From Puffinus mauretanicus (taxonomy: Eukaryota > Chordata > Aves > Procellariiformes > Procellariidae): a DNA stretch of 64,000 nt. Position 1 is the first letter of the stretch, and each line of letters begins with the position of its first letter. Location: assembly GCA_023333565.1 (NCBI GenBank), contig JAJKFH010002784.1:248001-312000 (forward strand), given 5' to 3'. Positions 41,101 to 50,245 of this stretch are shown piece by piece. The notes beneath the pieces are model-generated. The model was not told the DNA's origin and did no database searches. It saw nothing but the letters and a program-made list of their open reading frames with translations. The position numbers were made by a program, and so were the translations under genes.

Positions 41101-42407
41101 ATTGTGCGGAGACGTTGGCATTGAGTTTTGATTTGTCAGCCAGCTATCTCACTGCTGCAGTGCTAATAGCCTATAAAATATCTGATATGTGATGGTACTC
41201 CTTGCTGCTGTAATTTAAGTTTAACAGTTATTCCTTAGTTGAAAACATATTTTTTGCTTATTTTCATACAATACAACTTTTTCAGAAAAAACGCTAAAGT
41301 TCAGAAAAGGGGCAAGATAAATTTGATTGGTCGATTGCAACTTACTACAGAGAGAATGCGGGAAGAGGAAAATGAAGGAATAGTCCAGCTAAGAATATTA
41401 CGAACCCAGGCAAGTAAACTGCCAGAAGAATATAAAATTACCCTATTTCTTTTGTTGTATTATCACTACTGCATGCTGTCCACATTTGGATGTTGATGTA
41501 TGAAATCAATACTTTTGAATCCCATTGGAGCTTACTTTTGCTATTTGGCTTAGATCCGTTGTGATTACAGGATTTTGCGCGTGTGTTTGTGCACTTGTAG
41601 TTATCAGCCTCCTGTTCTGATGTACCAGGTCATCGTTTTTAAAGAGGACAAAGCAGATACTAAGCAAGTGGTGAAGGCATAACTGTGTAGTGGTGGGTGG
41701 CAGCAGATGGTAAAGTTGACCGACTTGAGCCACCAATATGATCAAACAGTGTTGTTGATCTTGAGATCTCTTTGACTGCTCTGTGTGAAGAGAGTAGAGT
41801 AATTGCAGGGATGGGATCACGCTTTAGTAATAGCAGTATGACTTTTTGAGAGGCCTTCTCTTTAGAGGGAAAGTTTAAGAGTACACCTTCGATGTACAAA
41901 CTGCAGCTTCTTGCTTTGTGGTTGGTTGTCCTTCAGTCAGGTACTCATGCTAAATCTTTGGAGCTAACAGTTCTAAAAAAAAACCTGAATTTTTTGGGGC
42001 GTCAGAGATCATTACCTACAATGGAGTCTCAAAAATCCCATCTTACCTTCAAATTGCAGGTCTCTTCTATCAGTCAGATTAGATTCTAGGCCATGCACAT
42101 TGTGAATTGTACCACCTGACTTAACATCTTGGCCATACTTCCAACAGAAGGATTAATGCCTGGTTGTATTTACGAAATCAGAAATTTTTTTTTTTCTCTT
42201 GTCCCCCACCAGGAGGCTATCATCCAAATAATGAAAATGCGGAAGAAAATTACTAATGCCCAGCTTCAGACTGAACTGGTAGAAATATTGAAAAACATGT
42301 TCTTGCCACAAAAGAAAATGATAAAAGAGCAAATTGAATGGCTTATAGAGCACAAATATATCAGAAGAGATGAGTCGGATATCAACACCTTCATATATAT
42401 GGCATAA
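11138..42407 (+). CDS. CUL5: CUL5, cullin-5, whole coding span (19 exons, 780 aa)
   Basis: Scaffold of cullin-RING ligase 5. Its N-terminal cullin repeats (about residues 1-380) bind Elongin B/C with SOCS-box receptors, the cullin-homology region (about 400-640) recruits RBX2/RNF7, and the C-terminal winged helix carries the NEDD8 site. The protein acts in cytosol and nucleus. Nineteen exons join in frame with no internal stop to exactly 780 codons, the length known for mammalian CUL5. The neddylation lysine falls at residue 724 within [10 protein letters not shown] (codon 42234-42236), and the chain ends in the family-typical IYMA. The initiator ATG at 11138 has A at -3 and G at +4. All introns are GT-AG except intron 18, which is GC-AG. 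The sequence looks nearly identical to human CUL5 as I remember it. The gene spans 31 kb, with introns carrying only two recognisable CR1 insertions (introns 4 and 17). Confidence 0.97.
11162..17925 (+). other. CUL5: CUL5 intron 1 (6.8 kb)
   Basis: Largest intron of the gene. The first 300 bp are still CpG island; the rest is AT-rich with T-runs (for example 17145-17166). A 'gtagtatatatttca' segment is duplicated at 15072-15115. No transposon, RNA gene or extra exon is convincing. The 178-codon frame at 11364-11900 is GC-island spillover and lacks an ATG at its listed start. Confidence 0.6.
17926..18035 (+). CDS. CUL5: CUL5 coding exon 2 (residues 9-45)
   Basis: The acceptor tttag is followed by [13 protein letters not shown]..., and the exon ends after TC of a split Ser before gtaagtaa. 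It encodes the start of the first cullin repeat, where the SOCS-box/Elongin adaptor docks. Confidence 0.95.
18036..20359 (+). other. CUL5: CUL5 intron 2 (2.3 kb)
   Basis: AT-rich intron with a T-tract near 18594-18610. I recognise no repeat, RNA or exon in it. Confidence 0.55.
20360..20459 (+). CDS. CUL5: CUL5 coding exon 3 (residues 45-78)
   Basis: The acceptor ttttctag precedes A, which completes the split Ser45, then [13 protein letters not shown]... The donor is gtaag at 20460 after GCA, phase 0. Human has Glu where this copy has Asp in the DILDF segment (from memory). Confidence 0.95.
21338..21514 (+). CDS. CUL5: CUL5 coding exon 4 (residues 79-137)
   Basis: The polypyrimidine acceptor ctccctcctccag precedes [12 protein letters not shown]... 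The exon ends in SIVRK before gtaagt, phase 0. It is part of the N-terminal cullin repeat array. Confidence 0.96.
22010..23712 (-). mobile_element. CR1 retrotransposon, 5'-truncated, long open RT frame
   Basis: The minus-strand element has its 3' end at about 22010, marked by gaatcata 8-mers (complement of the CR1 terminal repeat). Its 5' truncation is at about 23711, where similarity to the usual 'EVLNAFF' start of the RT region stops. It lies inside CUL5 intron 4, antisense to the gene. The short 3'UTR (22011-22095) and uninterrupted coding frame indicate a relatively young insertion. Confidence 0.95.
22096..23712 (-). CDS. CR1 ORF2 fragment: reverse transcriptase, frame open throughout
   Basis: From the truncation point to the stop there are about 538 codons without a stop or frameshift. 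The first internal Met (23544) gives 482 residues. Non-LTR RT motifs are seen in order: [23 protein letters not shown], the [11 protein letters not shown] block, [11 protein letters not shown], and catalytic FADD (22888-22899), then the conserved C-terminal region ending near EALRDMV. The endonuclease domain and ORF1 are missing, so the copy cannot be autonomous. Confidence 0.9.
   Translation of the reverse strand, partial: QVLNAFFASVFSSQSSYPQGTQPPELDDKDDEQDRPPIIHEEEVNDLLCHLDAHKSMGPDGIHPRVLRELAEELAEPLSIIYQQSWLTGEVPDDWRLANVTPIYKKGRKEDPGNYRPVSLTSVPGKIMERFVLRALTSHVRDNQGIRPSQHGFMEGRSCLTNLISFYDQVTRLVDEGKAVDVVYLDFSKAFDAISHSILLEKLAAHGLDRYTLRWVKNWLDSRAQRVVVNGVKSSWRPVTSGVPQGSVLGPVLFNIFIDDLDEGIECSLSKFADDTKLGGSVDLLEGRKALQRDLDRLDRWAEANCMRFNKAKCRVLHFGHNNPRQRYRLGEEWLESCPEEKDLGVLVDSRLNMSQQCAQVAKKANGILACIRNSVASRSREVIVPLYSALVRPHLEYCVQFWAPHYKKDMEVLERVQRRATKLVKGLEHKSYEERLRELGLFSLEKRRLRGDLITLYNYLKGGCSEVGVGLFSQVTSDRTRGNGLKLRQGRFRLDIGRNFFTERVVRPWNRLPREVVESPSLEVFKRRVDEALRDMV
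26324..26465 (+). CDS. CUL5: CUL5 coding exon 5 (residues 138-185)
   Basis: The acceptor tgatgcacag precedes [12 protein letters not shown]... The exon ends with the first base of Val185 before gtatgtg (26466), phase 1. A long T-tract upstream serves as polypyrimidine tract. Confidence 0.96.
26466..27548 (+). other. CUL5: CUL5 intron 5 (1.1 kb)
   Basis: AT-rich intron with a (ttg) run near 26590 and a pyrimidine-rich block at 27236-27275. I recognise no gene or transposon in it. Confidence 0.55.
27549..27694 (+). CDS. CUL5: CUL5 coding exon 6 (residues 185-233)
   Basis: The acceptor tttttgcag precedes TT (completing Val185), then [13 protein letters not shown]... The exon ends in MKY before gtaagt, phase 0. 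Confidence 0.96.
27771..27851 (+). CDS. CUL5: CUL5 coding exon 7 (residues 234-260)
   Basis: Only 76 nt of intron separate it from exon 6. The acceptor ttcgcacag precedes [15 protein letters not shown]... and the exon ends in SVEA before gtaagt, phase 0. This is a short 27-codon exon. Confidence 0.95.
27852..29053 (+). other. CUL5: CUL5 intron 7 (1.2 kb)
   Basis: AT-rich intron. The 66-codon frame at 28615-28815 has no recognisable family and no splice context. Nothing else is seen. Confidence 0.55.
29054..29147 (+). CDS. CUL5: CUL5 coding exon 8 (residues 261-292)
   Basis: The acceptor atatttcag precedes [13 protein letters not shown]... The exon ends one base into Lys292 before gtaagtg, phase 1. 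Confidence 0.95.
29148..32525 (+). other. CUL5: CUL5 intron 8 (3.4 kb)
   Basis: AT-rich intron with several T- and A-tracts (for example 31861-31877). A possible ancient repeat fragment is at 32221-32275 (see findings). I find no gene-like frame. Confidence 0.5.
32526..32656 (+). CDS. CUL5: CUL5 coding exon 9 (residues 292-335)
   Basis: The acceptor tctttcag precedes AG (completing Lys292), then [14 protein letters not shown]... The exon ends in ETITT before gtaagtg, phase 0. An Ile-to-Val change relative to human appears in EEHIVSAG (from memory). Confidence 0.96.
33427..33534 (+). CDS. CUL5: CUL5 coding exon 10 (residues 336-371)
   Basis: The acceptor aactttag precedes [15 protein letters not shown]... 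The exon ends in LTARDK before gtatgtg, phase 0. It covers the end of the N-terminal cullin repeats. Confidence 0.96.
34141..34205 (+). CDS. CUL5: CUL5 coding exon 11 (residues 372-393)
   Basis: The acceptor atttttcag precedes [13 protein letters not shown]... The exon ends with GG of Gly393 before gtaagc, phase 2. At 65 nt it is one of the shortest exons. Confidence 0.95.
34206..36374 (+). other. CUL5: CUL5 intron 11 (2.2 kb)
   Basis: Contains a 3 x 9-bp tandem (ctttgtata) at 35076-35102. The 121-codon frame at 34956-35321 includes that repeat and looks random. No transposon is recognised. Confidence 0.5.
35076..35102. repeat. 3 x 9-bp tandem repeat
   Basis: ctttgtata is repeated three times without mismatch inside CUL5 intron 11. 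It is a short tandem repeat and could be length-polymorphic. Confidence 0.85.
36375..36507 (+). CDS. CUL5: CUL5 coding exon 12 (residues 393-437)
   Basis: The acceptor tttatttag precedes T (completing Gly393), then [15 protein letters not shown]... The exon ends in AKLKEV before gtatgtt, phase 0. The cullin-homology region begins here. Confidence 0.96.
37037..37168 (+). CDS. CUL5: CUL5 coding exon 13 (residues 438-481)
   Basis: The acceptor tttgacag precedes [13 protein letters not shown]... The exon includes the cullin signature-like [11 protein letters not shown] and ends in EWLR before gtaagt, phase 0. Confidence 0.96.
37818..37941 (+). CDS. CUL5: CUL5 coding exon 14 (residues 482-523)
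   Basis: The acceptor ttatacag precedes [15 protein letters not shown]... The exon ends one base into Ala523 before gtattg, phase 1. It includes [11 protein letters not shown], conserved among cullins. Confidence 0.96.
38695..38870 (+). CDS. CUL5: CUL5 coding exon 15 (residues 523-581)
   Basis: The acceptor gtcttacag precedes CT (completing Ala523), then [13 protein letters not shown]... The exon ends in MSNGI before gtaagtg, phase 0. It belongs to the cullin-homology core that contacts the RING partner. Confidence 0.96.
38989..39150 (+). CDS. CUL5: CUL5 coding exon 16 (residues 582-635)
   Basis: The acceptor tattcacag precedes [15 protein letters not shown]... The exon ends in RRTLW before gtatttc, phase 0. 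It includes the conserved [13 protein letters not shown] segment of the cullin winged-helix A area. Confidence 0.96.
39853..39971 (+). CDS. CUL5: CUL5 coding exon 17 (residues 636-675)
   Basis: The acceptor ctctgtag precedes [15 protein letters not shown]... The exon ends with AT of Ile675 before gtaaga, phase 2. Confidence 0.96.
40050..40197 (+). mobile_element. Short CR1 3'-end fragment in CUL5 intron 17
   Basis: Sense-strand CR1 tail: 'agtaggtggttggactagatgacctccag' type sequence (40125-40160) followed by 'tctatgattctgatttctgtg', the 8-mer terminal repeat of CR1. The fragment is about 150 bp and carries no coding potential. Confidence 0.9.
41286..41409 (+). CDS. CUL5: CUL5 coding exon 18 (residues 675-716), GC donor
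   Basis: The acceptor ctttttcag precedes A (completing Ile675), then [13 protein letters not shown]... The last codon is CAG (Gln716), followed directly by gcaagt, a GC donor with otherwise perfect consensus. The nearest GT (41414) would add 5 nt and shift the frame of exon 19, so the GC donor is required for the conserved protein. Confidence 0.95.
42213..42407 (+). CDS. CUL5: CUL5 coding exon 19, C terminus with NEDD8 site (residues 717-780)
   Basis: The acceptor ccccaccag precedes [12 protein letters not shown]... The exon encodes the winged-helix B/neddylation domain. Lys724 (42234-42236) is the expected NEDD8 acceptor that activates the ligase. Residue 730 is Thr (ACT, 42252-42254), where human CUL5 has Ser. 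The exon ends in the DINTFIYMA tail and TAA at 42405-42407. Confidence 0.97.
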   Translation, partial: EAIIQIMKMRKKITNAQLQTELVEILKNMFLPQKKMIKEQIEWLIEHKYIRRDESDINTFIYMA

Positions 42408-45400
42408 TTTGAGAACTCTGCAGGATGCTGAGAACATAAATGGAAGGGTGCTTGGACAGACAGCTGCAACAGTTTGTGCTGCAGAAGGACTTGTTTTGAC
42501 TTTCGTTACGTATTAAAATCCCTGCCTTACCTTACAGAGGACTATATTTTGCCAATCTCATTCAGCTAGCATGATGGCATTCCCTTCATGTTGCACACTT
42601 TTAACAGCATGCTGTTTTGTGGGAAACTTGCATTCATGAAGAGCCCATTGTGAACTTTTTAAAGTAGATTTGATTTACACCCACCAGGAAGAATACAGGT
42701 TTGGGTTTTTAGATGACCAGTACTTGCACAAGGAAAAAAAAAACTCAAATATTCATGCACTGAGGAACTGCTATTAGTTTTGTTTTGGGTTTGGTTTTTT
42801 TAGGGTTGGGGTTTTTTTTTTTTGTTTTGTTTTTGTTTTTTTAAATGCAACTAGGACTAGAAGTAGCACTTTCACATTTGTGTTTTGGATCAACAGAGTA
42901 ATGTACTGTCCACCTCTGATTCTTTTTATGTAGTAACATTTGAGACACACAAACACATGCATCACAACTGATACCTGTTTGTTACAGTTAAAACCTGTTG
43001 GCTAGAGCAGTGCTTCAATCTAGTAACTGGATTTTAATAATTGACACATAAGTGATATAAAAGGAATTCCAAGTCATGGGTGATATTTTTCCTTAAGCAA
43101 GCGATCATTGTTTTTAAATTGTTTGCTGTAAACAAGTGGATATACATTATTTGTTACCTTATTTGGACGGATGATTTGCTACAATCCTTTTTGAGAAGGT
43201 AAAGCTTTCTTGAAAGATACTTCATTCTAAAAGCAGTTTTCGTGGGTGGGTCTGTTATATTGAACAGAAATATTAAGTGTATTTCCTTGTACATTTAATA
43301 TTTGTATTCCAAATATTTAAGTATGACTATATATATCTGAATGCATTAAAGAGTAATTGATGCACAACTCCCCCAGAAAGAAAATAACAGAACCCTGTAC
43401 TAATTCCTCATTGGTAACTTTATATATACGTGCGAGGTTAATCCAATTGGATTGGTTTGTTGCTTAGAAGTCAACATCTTTATATGAAAAACAAACCCTC
43501 TGCTTTTTATTTTTAAACTGGCAGGGTAGGAAATACAATTCTAACGAAAATGGTAAAAAGCTAAGGAAAAATACCTTGTTTAGCATATGCAGAGAGAGTG
43601 CCAAATACACATCAGGAATTTCAACTTTTTAATGTTACCTCTTCTGTTTTCAATCATCTTAAGTAGTCGTTTGGCACTGCCTGCCTCTCTGCTACTCTGA
43701 AATGTCCCAGCATGTACTGGACTGATAATATGAATCACTGGAGCAGAGTGCCTGCCTTGGGACAAAAGGTAAGTTGTGCTTTACTCAGTTCTGTATGAAT
43801 ATTCTTCTATAAGTCGCAAGTGTGCGAATTTATTTTTTTTTTAATTAACCAGTTCAAGTACAACATCTAAAGGTCTCATCTTCTTTGATGATTGAAAGGG
43901 GGAAGAGGATACAATTAACTTTAGTCAAAAAGGAAAACCTTCCAGTAAGTAAGAGGAGGAGCTTTGCTTTCACATGGTTGCAGTAAGGTATAAAGTAAGA
44001 GTGGTTTAAAAGCAAACTACAAGAATGGCTGTTTGCACCCTTAGACAGGCTGCATGCTCTGTTACTAATGTAAATGCCAATGTGACTGCCTGAGAACAGT
44101 GTGTACTTGAACATCTATTTGAGTAAGAAATTTTTGGTAGCGAGGGGTTCATGAACAAGAGATGGAGAGAAATCGAGACCTGGCCAATTACAATTTATTG
44201 AAATCCCACAGCTTATGTTATATGCTTTTATTGATACTCAAAAGTAGATGCTGTTTAAAAATATTGCATCTTTTATGTTGGCCCTGTGATGTTGCGATTC
44301 AGAATCAAAAGCAAGCGGTGCTCTGTGTAGCTAACCAGTAAAACTAATAGAACATTAGAAAACAAAATTCTAATAAAAATCTTTGTGCTGCAAGACTTTC
44401 AGTCTTTGTAACTTAAAAGTAATAAATGCTCACTTGGGATAATTGGGGGAAAAAATGATAGTCTGAGCACACTCTCTTCAACATAAAAATTCCAACCCTT
44501 TACCAGAGAAGAACAGGTGTGAAATTGTCATGCAGAAAGAGCTGCAAAGGGGGTAATGCTGATTTTGAAGCCATTTATTTAGATTTGAGAGAGAAGTTTA
44601 AGAGACAGCGTCTCAGATAGAACTGTTTAGGAAGCTGGAGTGTATGCAGAAAGCAACAGGTTGCTAAAAGCTGAGTAGCTGCACGTTCCCTCAACTAATG
44701 AATATAAAATAAAACAACCTAAATGTTATCTATATATTTCTCAACACCTGGGATGCAGAAATATAATTGGTAATGTGCCTATGACATGGTCATTTTTCTT
44801 TAAATATATACCGGAAATGGATGTCGGGTTTTTCTATTAAATCTGAGACTCACACCAGCAAATTTGTTCAAGATGCAGAATCACGTTTAGCATTCTTCAT
44901 CAGGTCACTTTCACCAATATGCACTTAAAACTAGTATCACCTGGGGCACAGGGAGATACCTGGGGTAAACTGTTCTTTTGGGGAGGGTAGAGTTCAGATC
45001 TAAATGAAAATGAACTATTCTTCACTTGCAATATGGCAACAACGCACTTTTAAGGCTGCAATTTTTAGCTATGATTATATATGTCCAAAGACCTAGCTTA
45101 AAGAGGTGCTGCATCTGAAAAACATGTTGCCACACACACTGCCACGGTGAATAGCTATGGAATGAAATCTGGTGTAGAAGAGGGTGGAAAAAAATTACTC
45201 TTCATGGGTTTAATTAAGAAATACTGTTAAATCTTTCTCTGTCCCAACAACTTGATGAGGATCTCAGTTTCAATTCTGAAGTCTTCCATTTTCCTCTTTC
45301 CACAGTTGGTGTCCCTAGCTTCTATTTTTACTCATCTATCTATCATTTGTTATGACTGTACTGCGATTACATTTCCAAAAGATAATGTGACTTTCTCGTT

Positions 45401-45905
45401 TTCACCTTTTTAAACTTAATATAAATGTTCTGAATGTTCACATGTTGCATTTATTTGCATTGGGATGCCATTGTCCTGTAAAGTGCAAATTTTAAAAATA
45501 CAATTGGCAAAAAGATTTGATAGTTTTACAGAAAGATTTGCTATCTTAAACTCAAACTGTTTTCTATTTTCATCTAAATGACTGGGATGCTATCTTTGTA
45601 ATTCTTTGAGGTCATATTTGTGAAATAAACAATACATGAAAGCTTTCCTGTCATATACACTATATGTAGTCTGGAGTGTTGAGCAAACTTGAGTTCCTGA
45701 GTTGTAATATCTATCTACGTATGGTATTTACAATTTTGAATGTGTGCCACTACCAAGATAATAATGCTGTACAATTTTGAATGGTGGTAGTTTCTGTATG
45801 GCAGTCCAGCTGAACTATTTTGATGTACTGCTTAATTTTTGAATTTTATTTTTTAAGTTGTATAATTTATTTTCTTGCAAAATAAAAATGTAATATAAAA
45901 GACTA
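42408..45905 (+). other. CUL5: CUL5 3'UTR (probable, about 3.5 kb)
   Basis: Long AT-rich untranslated stretch after the stop with no coding frame. The last strong polyadenylation hexamer is AATAAA at 45881-45886, placing a likely cleavage site near 45.90 kb. Earlier hexamers (AATAAA near 44421 and 45624, ATTAAA near 43345) could give shorter isoforms. A T/G-rich tract lies at 42777-42842. Exact ends need transcript data. Confidence 0.65.
45881..45886 (+). terminator. CUL5: Likely main polyadenylation signal of CUL5
   Basis: Canonical AATAAA after a T-rich stretch. Sequence beyond it loses UTR-like character and enters repeat-bearing intergenic DNA. Confidence 0.55.
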
Positions 45906-46038
45906 CTCATTTAGCAAGGTATTTTGGTGTCTTCCCCTGCTAAATTTTTAAGTTGAATTCAGGTGCTGCTCCTGAAACATACTGCTGTGTGAAATTTGCC
46001 TGATTCCATGTCCCAAAGTCCATTATGATCAGAGTACT

Positions 46039-46066
46039 AAAAAAAAAAAAAAAAAAAAAAAAAAAA
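46039..46066. repeat. A28 homopolymer tract
   Basis: 28 consecutive A, about 150 bp past the CUL5 polyadenylation signal. It could be a retro-insertion tail or slippage. No retrocopy body is recognised upstream and no target duplication is apparent. Confidence 0.85.
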
Positions 46067-47489
46067 GTGAAGACTTCCAGTTGTTGTCTTGTTATGGTTT
46101 TTCAAGTACTTAAGGTTCTGTGTAGAGTTATTTCGTCTTCCAAATTCTATTTAAAGATGAGCTGTAGTCTTTCAATTTAAATTTATCAAAGCCTGCCATG
46201 CCAGAAGTGGCTGGGGGTGCCTGACTTTCTGTTTATGGCATTTTTAAAAAGGGTTATGTCTCTGTGTAACTTACTGGGATGTGCTTGGATTGCTGAATGT
46301 TTTGGTTGATTTGTCTCTGAAATTACTTGCAATGAGTGTCACTGAAAATTACTGGTGTCACCAAATGGTTGGGACCTGCAGGTATCTGATGCTGCAGTAA
46401 ACAAGCAGTGATGTGGGAACAGCCGATTGCCCGAAGGAGCCCTTTTACTGTAATGGCTTTTTTTTCTCTGATTGTCCTTGCCTTTTAATGTGAATCTCTT
46501 TTTACATTTCAACTCCTTTTTTCTTTAAGTGCACCAGCTAACATCAGTGTTTTGTGCTTTCTGGTACATGCAAAGGTTAGGACTATTTGTATGGAATAAA
46601 TAACTATTTTTGAGTGACTACTCGGTGCGCATGGCAATTTTCAAACTGGCAGTTCTTGTAGACAGAACTTCGATAGCTTGCTGCCATTATTTCCAAAATT
46701 TTTTTTCCTCTCTTAGGGCAAAGCTTAGTCTTTCACAACAATGGTTCTCCAGGTGGAGTTGCTCTCTATAAACAAGCCAGTTATCACAGGATTTGCTGAG
46801 CTAAATCAACTCCTACCAGTTTAAATTGATTGCAGTTCAGGTAGAATCGTTGACCAAAGTATGAAAGGCTCTAAACCTGCTTCATTCTTCTGATAAACTA
46901 AGAACTTAGCTAGCTTGCTTGCTTCCTTTGCTTTATGTGTAAACATCTCTCTCTAGGTGTAGGCATGGTGCCTCCATTTCATCCTTATTTATTCTAGTGA
47001 TGGAGATCCACTATGTAACTTCAGTTGGATACTGTGCTCCAAGACCTGCATGCAATCTGAAACACCTGTAAGGGAGAACGGTTGGGGGCTACTGCTTCGA
47101 TCTGCTGATCTGGGGCACAATCAAAGCAAATCTCATCTCCCGTGCTAAGGAAGAGCAGCACAGTGTGGTTGTTTTTATAGTCTAAAAGACTGAACACAGA
47201 AAATTAGCGACTTTGAAATTAGTGCATTATAGTTGGTGAGAAGAGATGCTGAAAGAATTAAAGAAGGGAATGCGTTATGGTTTTCTTTCTGCGTGCTGTT
47301 CCTGTTTTTAAGACCACAGTCTAATATTATGTATGTACAGCTCGGGATTTGCCATCTATTGCAGTTGGTGATTACTACTGAAGACATTAAGGAAATTGGA
47401 ACACCTCCTGCATTTTTTGTGGCAGGCAGTTGGAACTTATCTTAAGCTGAGGTAAATATGTGGGATTTATTGCATCAAACGGGTACTCT

Positions 47490-47990
47490 AGATGTCAATA
47501 AGCCTTCCTGGTCTAGATGACATTCAGCCATTGCTTCTGAAGGAATGGAGGTGTGAAACGGAACTGCTGGCCAAGGTGTGTCACCTATCGCTACAACCAG
47601 CTTTGATTCCAGGAGACTCATGGGTTGCCAGCAGCTTTTGACTAGGTTCCACACCAAATGGTATGAAGGAAACCAAATTGCCATGGAGCTGGGGAGGCTA
47701 CGGCTTCAGCTGGGAGAGGAGAATTCAAACATGGATGTGACTGAGACTGAGCTTTACAAAAGCAGAAAGGCAGAGAGTAAGGCAGAACTATTTTCACAGA
47801 ATCCTGTAACATCAGCACTAAGGCTACTTGGTAAAACCAGCAGAAGATGGGTTTAAAACACTGAAAGAGGACTTGTTTCCAGGGGATTCTGGGGATGCAG
47901 ATCACAGGTATCAGCAGATTCAAAGAGGATTAGACAAATCCATGGGTAACAGATAATAATGGCAAGCATATACCCTCTAACATCACTAAA
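47490..47990 (+). mobile_element. Old, decayed CR1/L3-like element fragment
   Basis: 'ccttcctggtctagatgacattcagcc' (47502-47528) resembles the PGLDDIHP codons at the start of the RT thumb-side region of avian CR1-type elements, followed by 'aaggtgtgtcacctatcgctacaaccagc'. Further along, 'agaggattagacaaatccatggg' (47920-47947) resembles the C-terminal 'GLDKFMG' region. The middle is deleted and all frames are broken. Judged by eye. Confidence 0.55.
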
Positions 47991-48959
47991 CAGTGAAGGT
48001 GGATGCTGAGGAAGTCCGGAAAAAGTGCCTTGGCTCTTCTCGGCCTCAAGCAGTGGCTGTAGGGCATGCTACTGTGCTACAGTCCCTACTGAACTCTTGA
48101 ATTTTCCTAAATATGAATTATCCTGAAAAATCTTAAAGTCCTCCTAGAGGAAAAGGGCTAAAGAGGGAAGGGGGGGGAGAGGGGGAAGCAGCCAACTGAC
48201 TGACTAGAAGCAGCAACAGCTGCAGGGAGGGAGGAGGATGGTGTATGAAGATCCCTGGATCAGGACCAAAGATGTAAAACACAGGGGAGCCCCCAGCAGA
48301 GCACCCTTGTCAGTGCCCGCCATCTCCTGAAGGTGTTCAAGCAGCCCCTGGCTGCTGCCTCCTCGAGGGGGATGCAGATCCCACAGGCAAACGGGTTTCT
48401 TCCCTCCTCCCCCTCCAGCTTCCTCCTGCCGCTGGTGTGAATGGCCATTTGGCCAGGGCTAGGAGGTGGCTGGCGAGGGCATCCTGCCACCCGGCATGGG
48501 GTCAGGGCAGGGAGGGTGTAAATAAGCAGATGTGGGGTAAAGTGCAGGCCAAACCGCCCAGAGAGGGACTGCGCCATAGTGCGTCCCAGGGCACTCGTGC
48601 GCACGAGGGAACACTGGCTGCGATGGATTTTTGGTTTACTTGTTAAAGGAATTCTTTCTGTATTTTTTGACACTGCACTAGAGGGTTTGTATCCTGAAAT
48701 ACATTTATTAACTCTTGGGCGGGGATGTTTCTTTTTTCTTTACTTAGCTTCTCTATGCACTGAAGTTCTTAGCAGCTTCACACTAATTTAGACTAGTGTT
48801 ACTTCAAGAATATGTCATCTTGTTGGAGACTTGAAGTTGCAGAACAATTAAATAATTTTATTAATTTTATTACAGTGCTATGTTCTATCTTCTAAATTCC
48901 TATACGATGTTGAAAACTGGTAAATGACCCGATAACCTTGCTTACCCTTTAGGCCAGGG

Positions 48960-49580
48960 ACGTGATGCTCTGTGCGTTACAACAGTCGTATTTCAGCTAT
49001 GTCCTAACCAGAAGACCATTGTACGTCAAGGAGTTAATGACCCACATAGGGGTTAACCTGAGAGGACACAGGTTATGTTACAGCACAGGCTATGCTGTGC
49101 TATGGCGCAGGGGCAGCTTGGCCTTCTGTCCTGTCCTGTGCTGCGGGTATCCCCCAGCCACAGAAAATACTTGGCCAGCTGATGGTAACGAAGGAACCTA
49201 TAGGAGCTCCCTCCTGGCACTGGCAATTACACCACCGCATGTGCCTTTATCTCAAAGGGAAGCAGCATGTTCTCGTGTGAACATCCTTTTGTTTGACAGT
49301 AGGAATGATGACCAGAATTGTTTTCTCTCAGAAGATCCTACAAGAGCTCTGAAGACCAAAACGTTGGGGAACCTCTCCATGGACCGGATCTGCACCGTAG
49401 GCCGTGCCCTGACTGGAGGTGTGCCTGATGCTGCACAGGTCGGGAGTCCCAGCGCCTGAAGGAAGGTAAGATTATCTGCACTGTCCTCTTTTTCCTTCTC
49501 GTATGAGCTCCAATAAAGGGCCTATTAATCAATATGTCTCGGAGTCCAAGTGCCTTTCTGGCTGGGATATGAACACTAGT
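48960..49580 (+). mobile_element. Candidate LTR-like sequence, family unknown
   Basis: A GC-moderate block unlike the flanking DNA that ends with a polyadenylation hexamer (AATAAA near 49513) about 60 bp before a 'gatatgaaca' CA-ending, the layout of an R-U5 region. No TATA box, primer-binding site or target duplication could be fixed. A 165-codon frame (48962-49459) lies inside it without resemblance to known proteins. Confidence 0.25.
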
Positions 49581-50245
49581 CCTGGTGGATTAGCAGGCTG
49601 TATCCCAGAAAAAGGGCCTTATACTGCAGGAGTAAAGGCTAAGAGCCTTTTGTTGTTCTATATGTTTTTGGCATTACGCGTTTCTGAAAAATATTCTCAT
49701 ACAACCAAGTCGGATGTCTTTCCTATATGGTACATACATATTTTCAAGGTAAAATCTTCAGTTCTTCCTAAGTCAATATTTGTCCGTTCCTGTGTTATCT
49801 CTGGTTTGTACTTGAAAACTTTGGCTGTAAATCAAAGGTCTAGACTAGATTGGTCAAACTTTCAGAACATCAGCTACCGACAGTCAAGGAAGCAAAAGAG
49901 TACAAATGCTTCCATCGTCTGTGCCAGTCCCAGTCAGTCTCTTACCACGTCTGGAGAATCTTTAGACATGTATGGAAAACAAGAAGTATTTTACTTTTGA
50001 GAGCAGACAGAGAGAAAAGTGAAATCCTCTCTCAAAGGGAAATGAATGAGATGTAGAACAGAAAATGAACTGAAGCAGTTTTGATGAATGTTAGTTTTAC
50101 AACGTGAAGAGAAAATAATAAAAAAAACAGTCAAGATAGCAAGTGGATGGTAACAAGTTGTTGAGATACTCTTGCTTTCTAGATGCTATATCCTAAGCAT
50201 GTTTCTTGGCATTTGTTCCAGTTTGTGGTCCTAAAGGAAGGAAAG

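Noticed and set aside
41410..41415. GT at 41414 as donor of CUL5 exon 18
   Set aside because: It would add 5 nt and shift the frame of the conserved exon 19; the GC donor at 41410 preserves the protein.
48260..48673. 137-codon minus frame in the GC-richer intergenic patch
   Set aside because: Compositional open frame with an overlapping + frame; no domain or promoter context.
49503..50000. 165-codon + frame upstream of the solo LTR
   Set aside because: Amino-acid content looks random, no motif is recognised, and it lies in repeat-rich intergenic DNA.
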